A stretch of DNA of 64,000 nt from Sarcomyxa edulis (GCA_009761415.1 QUOL01000003.1:558001-622000); one strand, 5' to 3'. Counted from the first letter of the stretch, positions 18,112-30,105 are shown. Notes: generated by a model not told the origin, from the sequence alone. Program-made: numbers and translations.

Positions 18112-21100
18112 TCAGTGTAGTACATTTTCCGATGGACCTGCATGTTCCAAGTAAGACGCAACGAACAATTGCCCGATAGCTGCCCTAGTCACTAATTTTT
18201 CCAGTCCAAGATCTCTCCACTCCGGAACTTTCATGAACTTATCCACATCTTTTCCCATACCACAACTACAAATCGGAACCTTCTCGGGGTCTACACACAA
18301 CGGCACGACCCCTCGCTCCAGGTATTCGCAAGTAGGCGTGTGTTCCCACCGCCGGCAACGCTCCGTGAATATGGGTACCAAGCGTTTGAGAGCTTTCGCA
18401 TATTCCCCGAATACATCGATACTTAAGATACCGGCCTGGTGTAACCGCAGAAGAGCTTCATGAAGTTTCGGCACCAGACGAACCGTCAGGGGAAGAATGA
18501 ATGCATCAGCTACAAGAGTATGCGAAGTTAGATCGAGATAGACGTCGGTAACAAATATAAGCGTGTCGATGCCGCCGAAAGACTGAGAAAAACCCAATAC
18601 GCGCGGGCTGCTAGCTTCAAGGCCAGCTAAAATGATTGTAAACAGAGCACTCTTGACATGCGACAGCAAATTGTCGTGGTTCGTGCGAGAGGATGTATAC
18701 AAGTCGTGCAAAGCTTTTTCGCGCGTAGACATACTGAGACTAAAGTGGACCTTGGACCAGCCAGTCACATCAGAGTCGAGAATATTGAGTGTCGGAAGAC
18801 GATCACAGTTGACGCGGTGGATGTTCCATAGTGCTAGCTTTCTGTCCCGTAGGAGGACGGGAAACGGGTTCAAGGAATAGCCTCCTGGCCCACCTGGACC
18901 TGAAATGGGAACAATCACCTGCAAATCATCTTTAGAAAGTCGATATCAGTGTCCGCACCGCACACTCACTTCGATGTAGAGCGATTTACGGGCGACGCGC
19001 GATTTTGGGCGGGAACCATCAACGGGATAAGGATATGTCAAAAGTCTTTCGAACCTTCCGAAAGCCACCGTCATGACGCACGGTGAAGTCTGAGTGATGT
19101 ACAGTGTTGCACCGCTCCCCCATGTCTGTTCCTCTCCTTTCCCAATAATATCGCACCTGACGGAGAGCGTCTCGATGTCACGGCAGCTGTCGGTCAAGGT
19201 GACGACAGCCTGGTGGGTAGGTGAGTCTGCTGAGGAGGTATCTTCGCTAGCGAAGTTTCGTGTGTTACCAAGATTTGGTTGCTCATCGAGTACATGTATT
19301 GACGGATCGTGAAGCGAGACCGTGCTGAGATCTAACTTGCGTCGAAGAAATGTGTTCGCTGGAGTCTGACGAATTGCGAGACTGATAGTCGTCGCATCTG
19401 GTTCTATTGTCAGAAGCCAAGATGGGACCCAGAAGGACACTAGCAAAGGATCATCTCCGGACCATGCTAATCTATCCTCTACGATGGCCACTCGCTTGGA
19501 GTCCTTTTGTACTGTGATGATACCGAAGGCCGTCTGCACGGAGGGAAAGATATGATGGAGTGTAGTTCTATTTTCAGTCACCACTCGGACTTCACACTGC
19601 AGTGGCAAACCGATCTTTTCCAACTCTGGGACGTTGAGATCCTTCAATTTTTTGCGGGGTACAGCGAGGATAATGCATACGAGAGGGGGTACAGACGTCC
19701 GGTCTTTGAATGGTCCTTCTAGAGGCGTTCGGTCTGGAGATAGGGTATCGACGGTGTATACGCCGTGGACATGGAGTTGGCAGCAAAAATCTTCATAATA
19801 ACTCATCCCCATTGGAATAGTGGTGTCCTCTTCGATGAGGGAAAATAACGTTTCCATAACCCTTCTCCAGTCCGTGTCTGTTCTAGCCTTGACGATCCTC
19901 AAGAAGATCGCAAAGCTTTCCGGAACGTAACGGACCCAACTCCTTTTCTGCAGATCTTGCGATGATAATTTGTCTGTTGGCGAGACTTCGTCTGATGAGA
20001 ACATCTTCAGATACACGGTAAAAAGGAACTTGGCAAGTTCCTGCGAATTGAAGACCAATGGGCGATCGTCAATGAGATTACGACCGACCACGACGGTGTC
20101 TCCGAGAGTGGTAAACTTCCAAGCGATGCGATCGTGAAATGTGGGCTGCTGAGTATACTTCAGATGGGCAAGTATTTCATGAGTGTTGGATCGGGAAGTT
20201 ACACTGGTGAGGTATGACGAAGGGGCTACCCCGAGCATTAATGAGGTCATGGACATCCCAACCACGAGACGATCCATGAAACCAGTAACCTCGTCTCCGC
20301 GGTAGGATAGCAAGGTCTCGCTATAGATGACTGAGGAAGCATTCCTAGAAAGGAGGGGAACGGTGGATGTAAGAACATTCAGCAAGCCAAGACGATCAGC
20401 AAGGCCCGAGGTTTCGATGACGTTGAAATCAAGAGGCGCTCTGGAAGTCGCATTTGGGCCGTAATCTGCGTCATCCAAATGAAGAGGTGAGAAGCTCCAT
20501 TGTGTGGAATATATACCAGGAGATGTGGTATTAATCGAAGAGCATCGACGAAGAGCTAGGAGGAAAGCAAGCGGATCGCCTGCAAACAACCTGATAACAA
20601 GAGCACCTGGGGAACGGAGGATCGTCCTGCATGACTTACAACCTGCGTTGAACTGGACTCTGACCGCTTCCATCACCTGATTAAGGTTTCTAGCTCCTTT
20701 CTGAATCTTCGAACCCACTCGAATCGAAGCCACAGCACTGGCCAGATGGAATGGCAATAGTGGGTTTGTCCTTTCGTCGACGAAAAATCCTTCGCCAGAG
20801 AGTGAGTAAGCGAAGGTGGGATTTGGTAGAGTGGCAGCGTCTGTAGGATTCGGGTCGGTAGTCCCTGTTTTCCAGAACAGCTCGAACAAGCTTTCAAACT
20901 TGAACGTTTCATTGAAGACTTCATGGTTGATGCCCAAGACAAGACCCATAGCACATCTGGTCTCCATCTCGAAAGTTTCTTTCTGCGGTGTCGTCCTAGC
21001 TGCAAATGTTTTCTGGAGTCTCTTTCCGAACTTCGAGTATTCGTCCGCCTTCGAGTACTTCGTCCAATACTGACGCAGTTCATCCAGGGTTCGGCTGGAA

Positions 21101-21632
21101 CACATCTTGAGGAAGGCCCCGTATGTTCCCTCTTGCCAGGTTTGTATCGTTTCGGACAGCTTTATCAATTTTTTGCACTGAGAGATTAGCCGGGTGAGTG
21201 AAAGTTTGTCGATGTAGAAGTGAAAGAAGATATTCCAAATCTTCTCGGGTGCTTCGTCGTCTGCAATAAGACTGAATAGCAGAACGTTTCGGGCTACAGA
21301 AAAAATATGGCTGTCAAGAACACACATTTAATCCTCTTGATAACGCACCGAGAATGGCAGGTTCTTGTTCACAGCAGGTGAAATCCAATGTACGAGACAC
21401 TGCCAGGTCTATCAGGAAGAGTATACTTAGAGAATACACAGTTGGACTCACGAGGAGATGCATCTGCACCACTACTGTAGATTGTGAAGAGGATACTTCG
21501 TGGGTCGCCAGCTTCGAGAAGGAGTACTTTCGCTGGTTCCTCGGGTTGAAGTTGATCTGTAAGACATACTGCAGAATTACTGCCAATAGGGCTGAACGGT
21601 GCAGTTCTCTGGTAGTAGACTGGGTGAGCCAT
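18112..21632 (-). CDS. DUF4470 domain protein
   Basis: Exons on the - strand are 21452-21632, 21349-21399, 18970-21293 and 18112-18918, with introns of 51-55 bp. The sum is 3363 nt (1120 aa), in frame. The N-terminus (GSNSAVCLTD, KVLLLEAGDPRSILFT, LDFTCCEQEPAILARN) matches the DUF4470 pattern, which resembles a nucleotide- or SAM-binding fold with GDPR. Many fungal relatives end in a MYND zinc finger. Here the C-terminus has CEYLERGVVPLC and CSCGMGKDV, a shortened cysteine set. Function is not known. Its start faces the MBIP1-like gene across 469 bp. Confidence 0.75.
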
Positions 21633-22101
21633 GAGCGTTCGAGTGTGAGTAGTAGCACCTCGGTCGTGAGGGAAGCTAGCGTCTAATGTGAAGGGTATAT
21701 CTGTAGACCACTGCCACATACCTAGGCTCAAAGCTTATAATAGTATACAAGCGCCATAGTTGGAGCTTAATCTGCAGACGAAGAATAGCGCGTTCCGTCG
21801 CATCCGACGAGCGAGAATGTCCAGAAAGACGAATATGACTATCTACAAGCGTGGCGAATGCCCTGATTGATCAACCAGCATGGCATGACCTTGAGATGTC
21901 TAGATCAGCATGGACATCGAGGAGCTCGAGGGAGCTAAGTCTGCAAAGATGGAGAATGTGACGGTGCTAAAAATAAACTCAAAGGTCAACGCGCCAAAAA
22001 CTTTCAACTCTTCAACACGTTCGCCTGGGTTTCCAAGGATTGCGTTCATGACTCCGAATCTCAACAACGACTAGTACAATTCACCTTTTCTATCCTCTGG
22101 A
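21633..22101. other. Divergent promoter region
   Basis: 469 bp between the head-to-head starts of the DUF4470 gene and the MBIP1-like gene. No repeat, RNA gene or convincing TATA box was recognised. Confidence 0.4.
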
Positions 22102-23912
22102 ATGGCCAACGGACCCCCAGCTTCAGCTGCAGGACCCTCCAATACGCGCCCTCTAGTCGTAAATCCTACCAGAGCTTCTCCAGGGCAATCTCTCGCAGAA
22201 CGTACTACAAGTAGCACATCTCCAATCCACCCATTCTACGTTTCGAACTCACAAGGAGACTCGAGCTCTAATCCTGGTATCCCTCAGAATGCTGCGCAAC
22301 AAGGATACTATAACTACCCTGCAAATTCTGGTACATGGCAAAATGGTTGGAATTACCCCTACACTGGTCCCTCAGGAGCGTCGTCGTCCTACCAGCAGCC
22401 CCAGCAATATCCGCAAACGTCTTATACACATTACCAACCGCAGAATTACCAGCCTCACGCACCATCCCAGCCGAAATATAAGCCGCCATCTCCGGCTCCA
22501 TCACCTCCTGCACCAGAGTTTCATCGTCACTGGGATGTTGTAGTCAAAGATTTCCTGACCCATACGGGCTTAACTCAAGCTCTTCGCGGTTTCGAGTCGG
22601 ACATGTTGGTCATGAATTCTGAGTGGGAGCGAACCAAAGTGCCAGCTGCTTTACATCAGCTCTTGAAGGATTTATCAGTGCGTCGCACAGCGTCTGTCTT
22701 TCCTTTATTCTTTCTCAAACCAAAGTGTAGCAATTAGACAAGACCAAAACAAACGGCGACGATGATCTCGAAGCACCTCTGGAAATGATTACAGAACGTC
22801 CTCTTGAAGAGAGGAAACTCGATTATATGCAGTTATCGAATGGCCAAGAACCACGCTCTCAGACGTCAGTGAGTTCCTCTTACCTCCATCTTCCACCAAC
22901 ACCAACACCAAGACACATATTCTCTTCGTCACCGAAACTGACCTGATTTTTATCAGATCAACAAAGCCATATCGGCTTTTCTAGCGCAGAACCGTACCCG
23001 CAATGACATGTCCAATCGCACAGAATTCCTGTACTCTCTCGCAGAGAAACGTCGACGTATCAGCGAAGAACGAGGAACTGATGTTAACAATGATGACGCG
23101 GAAGTTTCGTCTTGCGCACGGACGGACGCTAGACCCATTGACAGAGATGTACAGATGAAATATGATATTGCCAAGAACGAAGAAGGCCCTTTGCGTCGGA
23201 CTGTTCAGATGTCAGTCACTGAGCCCGGAGGGAAGTCTCTTTCTGGAGCGAGAAAGTCTAGGACGAAGAGATCAAAAGGGAAGGAGAAGGCAGAGGAAGA
23301 GGAAATCAAAATTCCTCCTCCGTCTTTGACCAGATCCGAGACGGATCATCGTGTTTACGAAGACACCGTAGAGCGCCACCCTGGCATAGCCCAGCGTGTC
23401 GTTGACATTGAGACGCATCTTTCTGTCCGATACGGTGAGTCGTCAACCGAATTCTCGTGTCATGGTTGTCGTGTTGATGGGAATGGTCAGTGCCGTCTCC
23501 GCCCAAGACTCTCCTCGCGCGGCTCAAATTTCTGGAAGACCATCTCATAAGATTAGAGAAAGATTACCCTCCATGGGCAGCGTTACACTTCAACCAACCA
23601 AATCGTGGTGTAAGCTGCCGTTATTCGCGATTTTTTGACCGATTCAATGACTGACTTGCTTTGCAGTGGCCACCCCCTCCACGTCCTACGCCTATAATCG
23701 TACCTCCACATCTTCGTGATCACGTCAAATCTACAGACAAAGATAACACTATGCCTGTTTACGAGCCTCCTATAGTTGCCTTGGACACTCCGTCTGGAGG
23801 GGTCAAGAAGCCGAGGAATACCGCATCAAGTTTGCATCGGGCGGTTATGGAAAGACTGGAAGTTCAGAAGGCGATGTCTGATTTGGCAGGCGGTGGCGGC
23901 GACGGCGCGTGA
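22102..23912 (+). CDS. Coiled-coil protein, possibly MBIP1-like
   Basis: Exons 22102-22677, 22731-22868, 22957-23434, 23491-23609 and 23667-23912 sum to 1557 nt (518 aa), in frame. The N-terminal 150 residues are low-complexity (Ser, Pro, Gln, Tyr). A conserved-looking block follows (HRHWDVVVKDFLTHTGLTQA). The middle is basic with a likely nuclear signal near RKSRTKRSKGKEK. The C-terminal part has VVDIETHLSV, then TLLARLKFLEDHLIRLEKD, a heptad stretch like the end of MAP3K12-binding inhibitory protein 1, a subunit of the ATAC acetyltransferase complex in animals. That name is tentative; only the C-terminal pattern supports it. Confidence 0.6.
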
Positions 23913-24394
23913 TCCTCATGCGCCTGTTATCAGCTGTTATCTCAAGCTGTATGGTTCACACTCGTGACATTCTTGACTATCGATATCATTTTGCCACAGA
24001 TAAATACCAGCCGTCATGAATTGCCGTGTCGTTCTTTGGCATATTGCGGGACGACATCACACTCGACAGGCAGTAACATTTGGGGTTCTTCGTGACGTCG
24101 AGAGGTACATTATTGCGTTGCTGTATGTTCTATACACGAAGCTGTGCTGGTGTTGCTGTGCTGGTGCATGTGGTTGTATTTATTTCAGAGCCTGGAGTGC
24201 CTACGTGTCGTTTGCTACGTGTCAGTTTTTGATTCACGACATCCACGTAGTCCGTCCTGCCCACCTCTCCTAGTGTCCGCAGTTTCTCTCCCCAGTACAA
24301 GACAGTCCCTCCTTTAATCCTATCCCTCAACACGTACCCCCTGACGTTTCGCTGATTCACTCTCACACAAGAAAGTACTCGCAGCAATAGCAAT
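23913..24394 (+). promoter_or_regulatory. Promoter and 5' UTR of the bZIP gene with ACGTG cluster
   Basis: Within 482 bp, CTACGTGTC occurs at 24201-24209 and 24215-24223, and an inverted CCACGTAG lies at 24243-24250. TGACGT occurs at 24093-24098. ACGTG is the core bound by Hac1/XBP1-type bZIP proteins (UPRE/ERSE), and such genes often control themselves. Binding here is inference. No CCAAT box at ERSE spacing was seen. Confidence 0.45.
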
Positions 24395-25707
24395 ATGACT
24401 CAGAACACCTCATTTATCGACCCATCCTCACTTTCCCTCCCATCTCCAGCTCACTCTTCTCACTCATCTCCAGCTCCATCTTCCTCAGAACACCACGATG
24501 AATCTCATGAAGCTGGCCCTTCACGCAAACGGGCTCGCACCGATGCAACTTCAGAAGAACGCAAAGAAGCCAGAGCACATCGTAACCGCATCGCAGCACA
24601 GAATTCCAGAGACCGTCGAAAGGCCCAGTATGCCTACCTCGAACGTCGAGTAGCTGAACTCGAGGAGGAGAACAGACAACTAAAGGCTGGAATGGGTATT
24701 GCCTCCAACTCTGACCGACAACGTGCAGAAGAGAGGGAAAAGGAGAAGGCCAGAGAGCGAGAGAATGAGGAACTACGGGAAAGGATTAAAACTCTCGAGA
24801 AAGGCTGGGATGCTGTCGTCAAAGCACTCGCCGCTCAAGGTCTTCCCACTGGTATACCCCCTACACCAAAATCAGAATCTTCATCCCCCACATCTCCTAT
24901 TTCCCGTGATTCCGTTCCTACTCAACCGACTTCATCTTCTTCCTCTGACTCCCCATCTCCCCGAATGATTCCCCAACAACATCAAGCCGCTACATTCCCA
25001 GTCATCGTCCCTATTCCTCCCGCATTCCCCATTTCCCCAGCCGCCTCTCATTCATCACTTGATTTTGACTTCAACCTCCCCACCTCCGGTCCGAGCATCT
25101 TCTCATCTGTATCCAACGACTTCAAGTCCGAGAACAACGAGTCCCAGTCCACTCGCCACCTAGCACGGGTGGCGACCATCGAGGCCCCACCAGCCTCGTT
25201 GTCCCTGCAGCGGGTGGACTCTCACTCTCCTCCTCTCTTGATTCAACAACGATACAACCGACGCTCACGTTCCCTTCCCTTATGGAACAAGAACCGCAAA
25301 CTATCGATGACGCCACTATGGAAGACCTGTTCAGGGAGATCCTCGCGCCCTCTCCCACCCTGCCGTCGTCGTCTTTACCTCATGACACGTCAATGCCCGT
25401 CTTCCAAGTCTCCTCCGCGTCGGAAACCGCATCCTCCCCCTCCACGTCGCCGATGATGGGCGAGTCGACGGGTGAGGGTGAGGGTGTAGGTATGGGCTTG
25501 GGACTGCAGCAAATGACTGGAGTGAACTGGGCGAGCGAGGTGGAAATGCAGAGAATCTTGGACATGTTGCCGAATACTATCAATGGCGATGATTATGACC
25601 ACCATACACAAAACGCTTCGGATCTCGATCTAGAATTCGATCTGGGGGGTCTGGGATGGGAAACGGGAAATAATGGCGCTGGTTCGGAAATGGTTGGCGC
25701 TTTCTGA
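24395..25707 (+). CDS. hac1: bZIP transcription factor of the Hac1/Cib1/Hxl1 type, unconventionally spliced
   Basis: The bZIP lies at about residues 55-100: basic region RNRIAAQNSRDRRKAQ followed by LERRVAELEEENRQL, the pattern of basidiomycete unfolded-protein-response regulators. The unspliced frame ends at 25456 in an arginine/proline-rich tail. A second frame (open to 25707) encodes an acidic region with DATMEDLFREILAPSP and LDLEFDLGGLGW, like an activation domain. Removing 25164-25207 (44 nt) joins the two frames exactly: 769 + 500 = 1269 nt, 422 aa, without stops. No GT-AG pair in this area joins them. Known: Ire1 cuts such mRNAs in the cytoplasm during ER stress and the spliced form activates chaperone genes in the nucleus. 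The bZIP call is strong; the exact Ire1 sites are inferred. Confidence 0.85.
25153..25211 (+). other. Predicted Ire1 splice hairpins and 44-nt unconventional intron
   Basis: At the 5' site TCGCCACC (25153-25160) pairs perfectly with GGTGGCGA (25168-25175), enclosing the 7-nt loop TAGCACG. At the 3' site the 7-nt loop CTGCAGC (25205-25211) fits the CNGCNGN consensus; its stem is weak (CC/GG plus wobble pairs). Cutting after the third loop base in both (G|C) removes 25164-25207. The 5' loop keeps G|C but departs from CNGCNGN at two positions. Confidence 0.6.
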
Positions 25708-26385
25708 TTCATCTTTTCCTTCTTCCACATCATCAGCATCATCATCATATACAATGGACTTGTATTCCTAATTTCATGGCATGGCATGGGGTTCTCTATG
25801 GTTTCATCTTATCTTATCTAGTTTTGTTTCTTGTCGCTTTTTTGCTGCTTTCCTTTTTTCCTCCTGACTCGACTCACTATACAACCTCTCCGTCTCTCTC
25901 TCTATCTATTCTCTCCACGGATCGACATACCAGCTCACATTAACCGATGACATCTACCTTCCCTCTCCACTCACTGCGAATTCTTACCTATCTACCTACT
26001 GTTAACCTCTACATCTACTCTCCCCATTACTTACTTCCCCTTCCTCTTATCCCTTCTTTCCACTTCCTTCTCCGATTCACGATCCCACTCATCCGAAACA
26101 CGGACTTTCTCCCCTTCGGGGTTGACGAAACCTGTGCGGGGGGTGTTGTGGTGAGCGATTGGAGGTTCAAGGTTTGTTGGTTTGGTTGTGGGTACGTAGG
26201 ACTGGGTTAGTATTGTCTTTTTGGTGGTTGTGGTAGTTGTGGTAGGCGTTGATTGTTGGAGGAGTATTAGCTATAGTCGTGGTGTTACTTGGATAGGATC
26301 TATAGGGAATGCATTGGTATTTGTGGCGCAACTTCTGATAAATTGAACCTTGTGAAGATCGATCGACTGTCACTGGAGAGAGTAA
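25708..26385. other. Gene-free region downstream of the bZIP gene
   Basis: It probably holds the 3' UTR of the bZIP gene. The sequence is pyrimidine-rich with short CATCAT and TCTATC runs. No ORF with family resemblance, RNA gene or mobile element was recognised. Confidence 0.4.
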
Positions 26386-26640
26386 ATTCACTCGTATTGA
26401 GTGGCCGAATCACTCTTATTGAGTGATAAAATCACTCGTATCGAGTGTCTTTCACTCGGATGAAGTGTCCTCAAGACACTCAAATCAAGTGAAAATACCA
26501 CTCAAACGGCCTTTTTGCTCACTCATATCGAGCGCGGTCTCACTCGTATCAAGTGTTTCTCACTCGTATCTAGCGTCTATTCATTTGTACTGAGTGTTCA
26601 ATAACATTCATATCTAATGCTCATCCATTCATATGCAGTG
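26386..26640. repeat. Array of degenerate 15-bp palindromes, CACTCGTATYGAGTG type
   Basis: About ten units follow each other with spacers of a few to about 20 bp. The best copies are CACTCGTATTGAGTG and CACTCGTATCGAGTG. Each unit is nearly self-complementary (CACTC...GAGTG). Units decay towards 26640. A related array lies at 29870-30105. Confidence 0.8.
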
Positions 26641-29600
26641 GACCGATATCAATCACAAAATAGGCTTCGCGTTTGGTAGCATACCACAGGAATTACAGGT
26701 ATTGCAGAGCTCGAATACGGATCAGAAAAGGCCACAGTAACACTGCGACAAGGGCTCGAGAATCAGGCCATCGATAAAGTTCATATCGAGACTCCTGCGA
26801 TAAGTCGAAACGGCACGTCCAGAGGCCGGCAGATGGTGATCCATCCATCCATCGGTAAGAGAATCGGACTGGCAAGAGCAGGCACAGGAGAAGGGCCAGG
26901 GGCGCTTGAAGCAGCATAGTCGAGAAGTACTGAGTCCTAGTGTTCATCGAAAGGATAAGGAAAGACGCGGAGGCAATATGCATACTGCTATTTTGGGGTC
27001 TTTGACCATGATCCTCGTTGGGCGACGCTATCGGAGAGGGCAGGTACTTAGTAACATCATCAACAAGCATAGAGTAAGAAGACTGAAGTGGCGTGCAATC
27101 GTAGCCGTAATCGCAAACAGATCTTCGCTTTTCGGGGGCTTATCTGCTCTGCTTGTAGCGTGAAATCGGTATCAGTATTGTACAATGAAAGACATTAAGC
27201 AGGAAGAACGTACATTCAGTCCCAATCCCTAAAATATAGGACTAAATCTTGTCAATGAGGAGTTGAAAACTCAAAGGGAATGATGTTTGATAACGTATAA
27301 GCTTGGATGACCGTTGTGTCGAAGGGTTTCCTGTAATATGTCATCCCGTGCGAGGTGTCCTGCTCCGAGTGGACTAGTTGGCTGGAGAGAGCATAAGAAC
27401 CGATCGACGGACCAATCATCCTCACATAGTAAAGAACGACAGGACTGACCTCAAGATACTGTTTTAGACGGTGCATCGAAGTCAACAGCGGGACTCGTAC
27501 CTGTCAGGACGCGGGAAGCTTGACGTTACTTCGGATAGAGGCGCTCCTGCTCTCCTGTCAACGTCGTCAGTGCCGACGCGTGACTCAAGTCATAGCAACC
27601 GCGTTAAGTGGCGTCCCGCGATTGCACGAGTATGTTCCGCCAAGTCTCCACCTCTGGATGTAGATACCGCAACAATACCCAAGGACTCATTGGCAAGTGT
27701 ATTGATGACAGCAACAGCAGTCAAGGTAGTGAGAGTAACGGTGAAGTAATAAAACCTCCAGTGAGAATCATGGAACATTGTTGACAAATTGCAAGACGTA
27801 CCGTTCGCTGTCTACTGCAAGCCGACTCCTATACGTCAATGCCTTTTGAGTTGCTTTTTCGTCTCGGGAAGAATGAGCACTGAGAGTGGAACGTGGAACA
27901 CCCCTGCAAATTCCGCAAGACACCTTAGTTAGCTTACCAGTATTCGCCGGTTCGTCGTAGCTATTGTCTACTTTGACATGAACAACAATCTTAGATTTTC
28001 GACTCTAGGCAAAAAGAATGTGTCAGTATCCGATGGTGCAAGGTTTTAGCCTGACCTTGTCATCTCCATAGCCGTCTCTGTTCCCGCTCCTTCTTTGTAT
28101 CCACTCTCTCCTCTAGCTTCGCCCTCTGACTCTTCCGTCATCGTCGTCATCTTCGTCTCCGTTTCTGTCTCTATTCTCAGCAGCCTCGCCATTCTTTTTC
28201 CTCCTTATGTAGAATCCTTCTGCAATCGTCGAGGACTTGGTCAAGGACTTGGGGCTATATTACGACTTCAATGGGTCAAAATTCGGTGTCAAAAGGCGCA
28301 TATATGAGGTATATCGGGCTTACACCAAAGCATTAGTCCCTGCCATAGTCCCTGAACGGGTGTAGCTTTGCGCAGAGACTGTGAGAACCGCGCTCTCTCT
28401 CGCCCCTTTTGAAGTTGGGCTTGAATTTTCTGCCCGTAAGAAGAGAGAGCCGATACATACCACAGTGTTATGAAAGTCATGTGTTTTGATAGCTCATTGA
28501 CCTGGACGTCGAGGTCTTCGATCCCAGTTTCCGCGTTGTTGATCGTGATGATAGTTGTAGGGTAGCGCAGCTGCAAGATGGTAAGTCGAAAGAGATGACG
28601 CCGACATCACGCGGCGTGATGTCACTCTTGTCACGGTCGCGTCGCGTCTTGCGATTGCTTTTGAGAACTCTGGAGTCAGGTAACTAAAGGTCGTAGCCTT
28701 CCGCAAAATTTGCTCTATCATCAAGGTACGAGAACTATCTGCCCTCATATATTGAGAATGTTGGTTTACTTTAGTCATGAGCACTTTATTTTTGGAGACT
28801 CGGAGTAAAATAATCTAAACTCGTGTATACGAGCATCTGAAGATCATCGGATACTAGTGGAATGAAGTAGGGAAGAAAGATCAGAAAAAAAATGGACACT
28901 CGAGGAAAGAGATCCCGCGTCAGTGTCCATGGACAATGATTAGGGAACGATCGATCAAGTCGAGATTCAGTACTGTACTGGTCGGACCCTGGTTCCCGGA
29001 AGCGTTACATAGGAATAGTGTTCTCGGCAGTGAACTGAAGGCAGTATTATTGACACTGTTAAAGTTGAATGGAAGATTTGTAGGTCGTAGTACAGCAGTA
29101 AAGTCTCTCACCACTCTTTGCTCCGACGTCACGGTCGGTTATAGCCGTTTTCAACACTCTCTTCTTGGAGTGTTTGTGTCGTCGAGCCTGGCTTTGATGT
29201 GAGTATATAGCTGATAATGGGTGGTCGACACTCAAAACAAACGAGGAATACCTGGGGAGGGGGACCTGGTATCCGTAGCGTCGATTTTCTAGCCAACGAG
29301 CTGTAACCGGCCGATTTAGCGCTCCTAGAGTGTGCATTTCATCAGCGCGGCATTTTAGGCAGTGATCTTACGATAATGGTGTTGACATCGTTGACAGCCA
29401 ATGGAAGCGTAGGAGGGCAATGACAGGATGTTTCGCGGTCCCTTGACTTGGCGGCGCTACTCAAGCTGACTGGGGCCTTGGTTGACACTGTTTGTGATCG
29501 TCGAGCCAGGTGTTTTGGTGGGAGCGTATGGCTGGTGGTAAGTGGTCGAAGATTCTCAAGATGGATCCTAGAGTGAGGAAAAAATGACCTCGTTCGAATT

Positions 29601-29869
29601 GCGATGCGAGAGAGTTTTCTGCCATCGAAGAGAAGATATACAGGACACCTGCAAGTGGCAAGGCATGAATGCTCGACATATGCAGTAATAAGCACAGAAA
29701 AAGTCTCGTATACAAGCAGTTGAGGCCAAGAGTTCGCTATACCATGGGTGAACATCGTTCGAGAAGTATCGCGGCCAGATACGAGTCGGTCAGGGTGATC
29801 AGTACGATGTGGGAGCTTGTGATGCATATATCTGTCGAAATGAGAAGAAATTTCATTGAATTATGGGGT
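26641..29869. other. 3.2-kb stretch between palindrome arrays without an intact gene
   Basis: No frame here has a recognisable family. On the - strand some pieces look like old exons. One at about 27800-28010 includes VSCGICRGVPRSTLSAHSS and could splice to RFYYFTVTLTTLTAVAVIN at about 27690-27745. Another near 29400-29490 has a similar SSAAKSRDRE motif, hinting at an internal duplication. A 21-bp inverted repeat (GACATCACGC, G, GCGTGATGTC) lies at 28603-28623. This may be a decayed gene or the inside of a non-autonomous transposon. Confidence 0.35.
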
Positions 29870-30105
29870 AACACTCATATAAAGTGGATCTATAGTGAGT
29901 GGATAAAATTTCACTTGCATCGAGTGAGTTGGCCGGGAGTGAGTCGGAATGCACTTGCATCGAGTGAGACGGCGGGAAGTGAGTGGTTCGGCACTCGGTA
30001 CAAGTGAGCCGAAAATCGGCCTAATTTGCTTTTTTGGTAAACACTTCATTTAAGTGTCAAAGTAGCCGGATTAGTGACATGTCACTCATATTGAGTGGAA
30101 ATCCT
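29870..30105. repeat. Second array of CACT...AGTG palindromes
   Basis: The units resemble those at 26386-26640, with forms such as CACTTGCATCGAGTGAG (twice) and CACTCATATTGAGTGG at the right end. Both arrays also contain CGGCCT followed by TTTGCT and a CACT unit in the same orientation. They may be subterminal repeats of one element of about 3.7 kb, or copies of one dispersed minisatellite. Confidence 0.75.

Noticed and set aside
25169..25210. A conventional GT-AG intron in the bZIP gene (GTGGCG...CTGCAG)
   Set aside because: It is 42 nt, a multiple of three, so it cannot join the bZIP frame to the acidic downstream frame.
26386..26640. CRISPR array
   Set aside because: Units are short degenerate palindromes with irregular spacers, and the genome is plainly eukaryotic.
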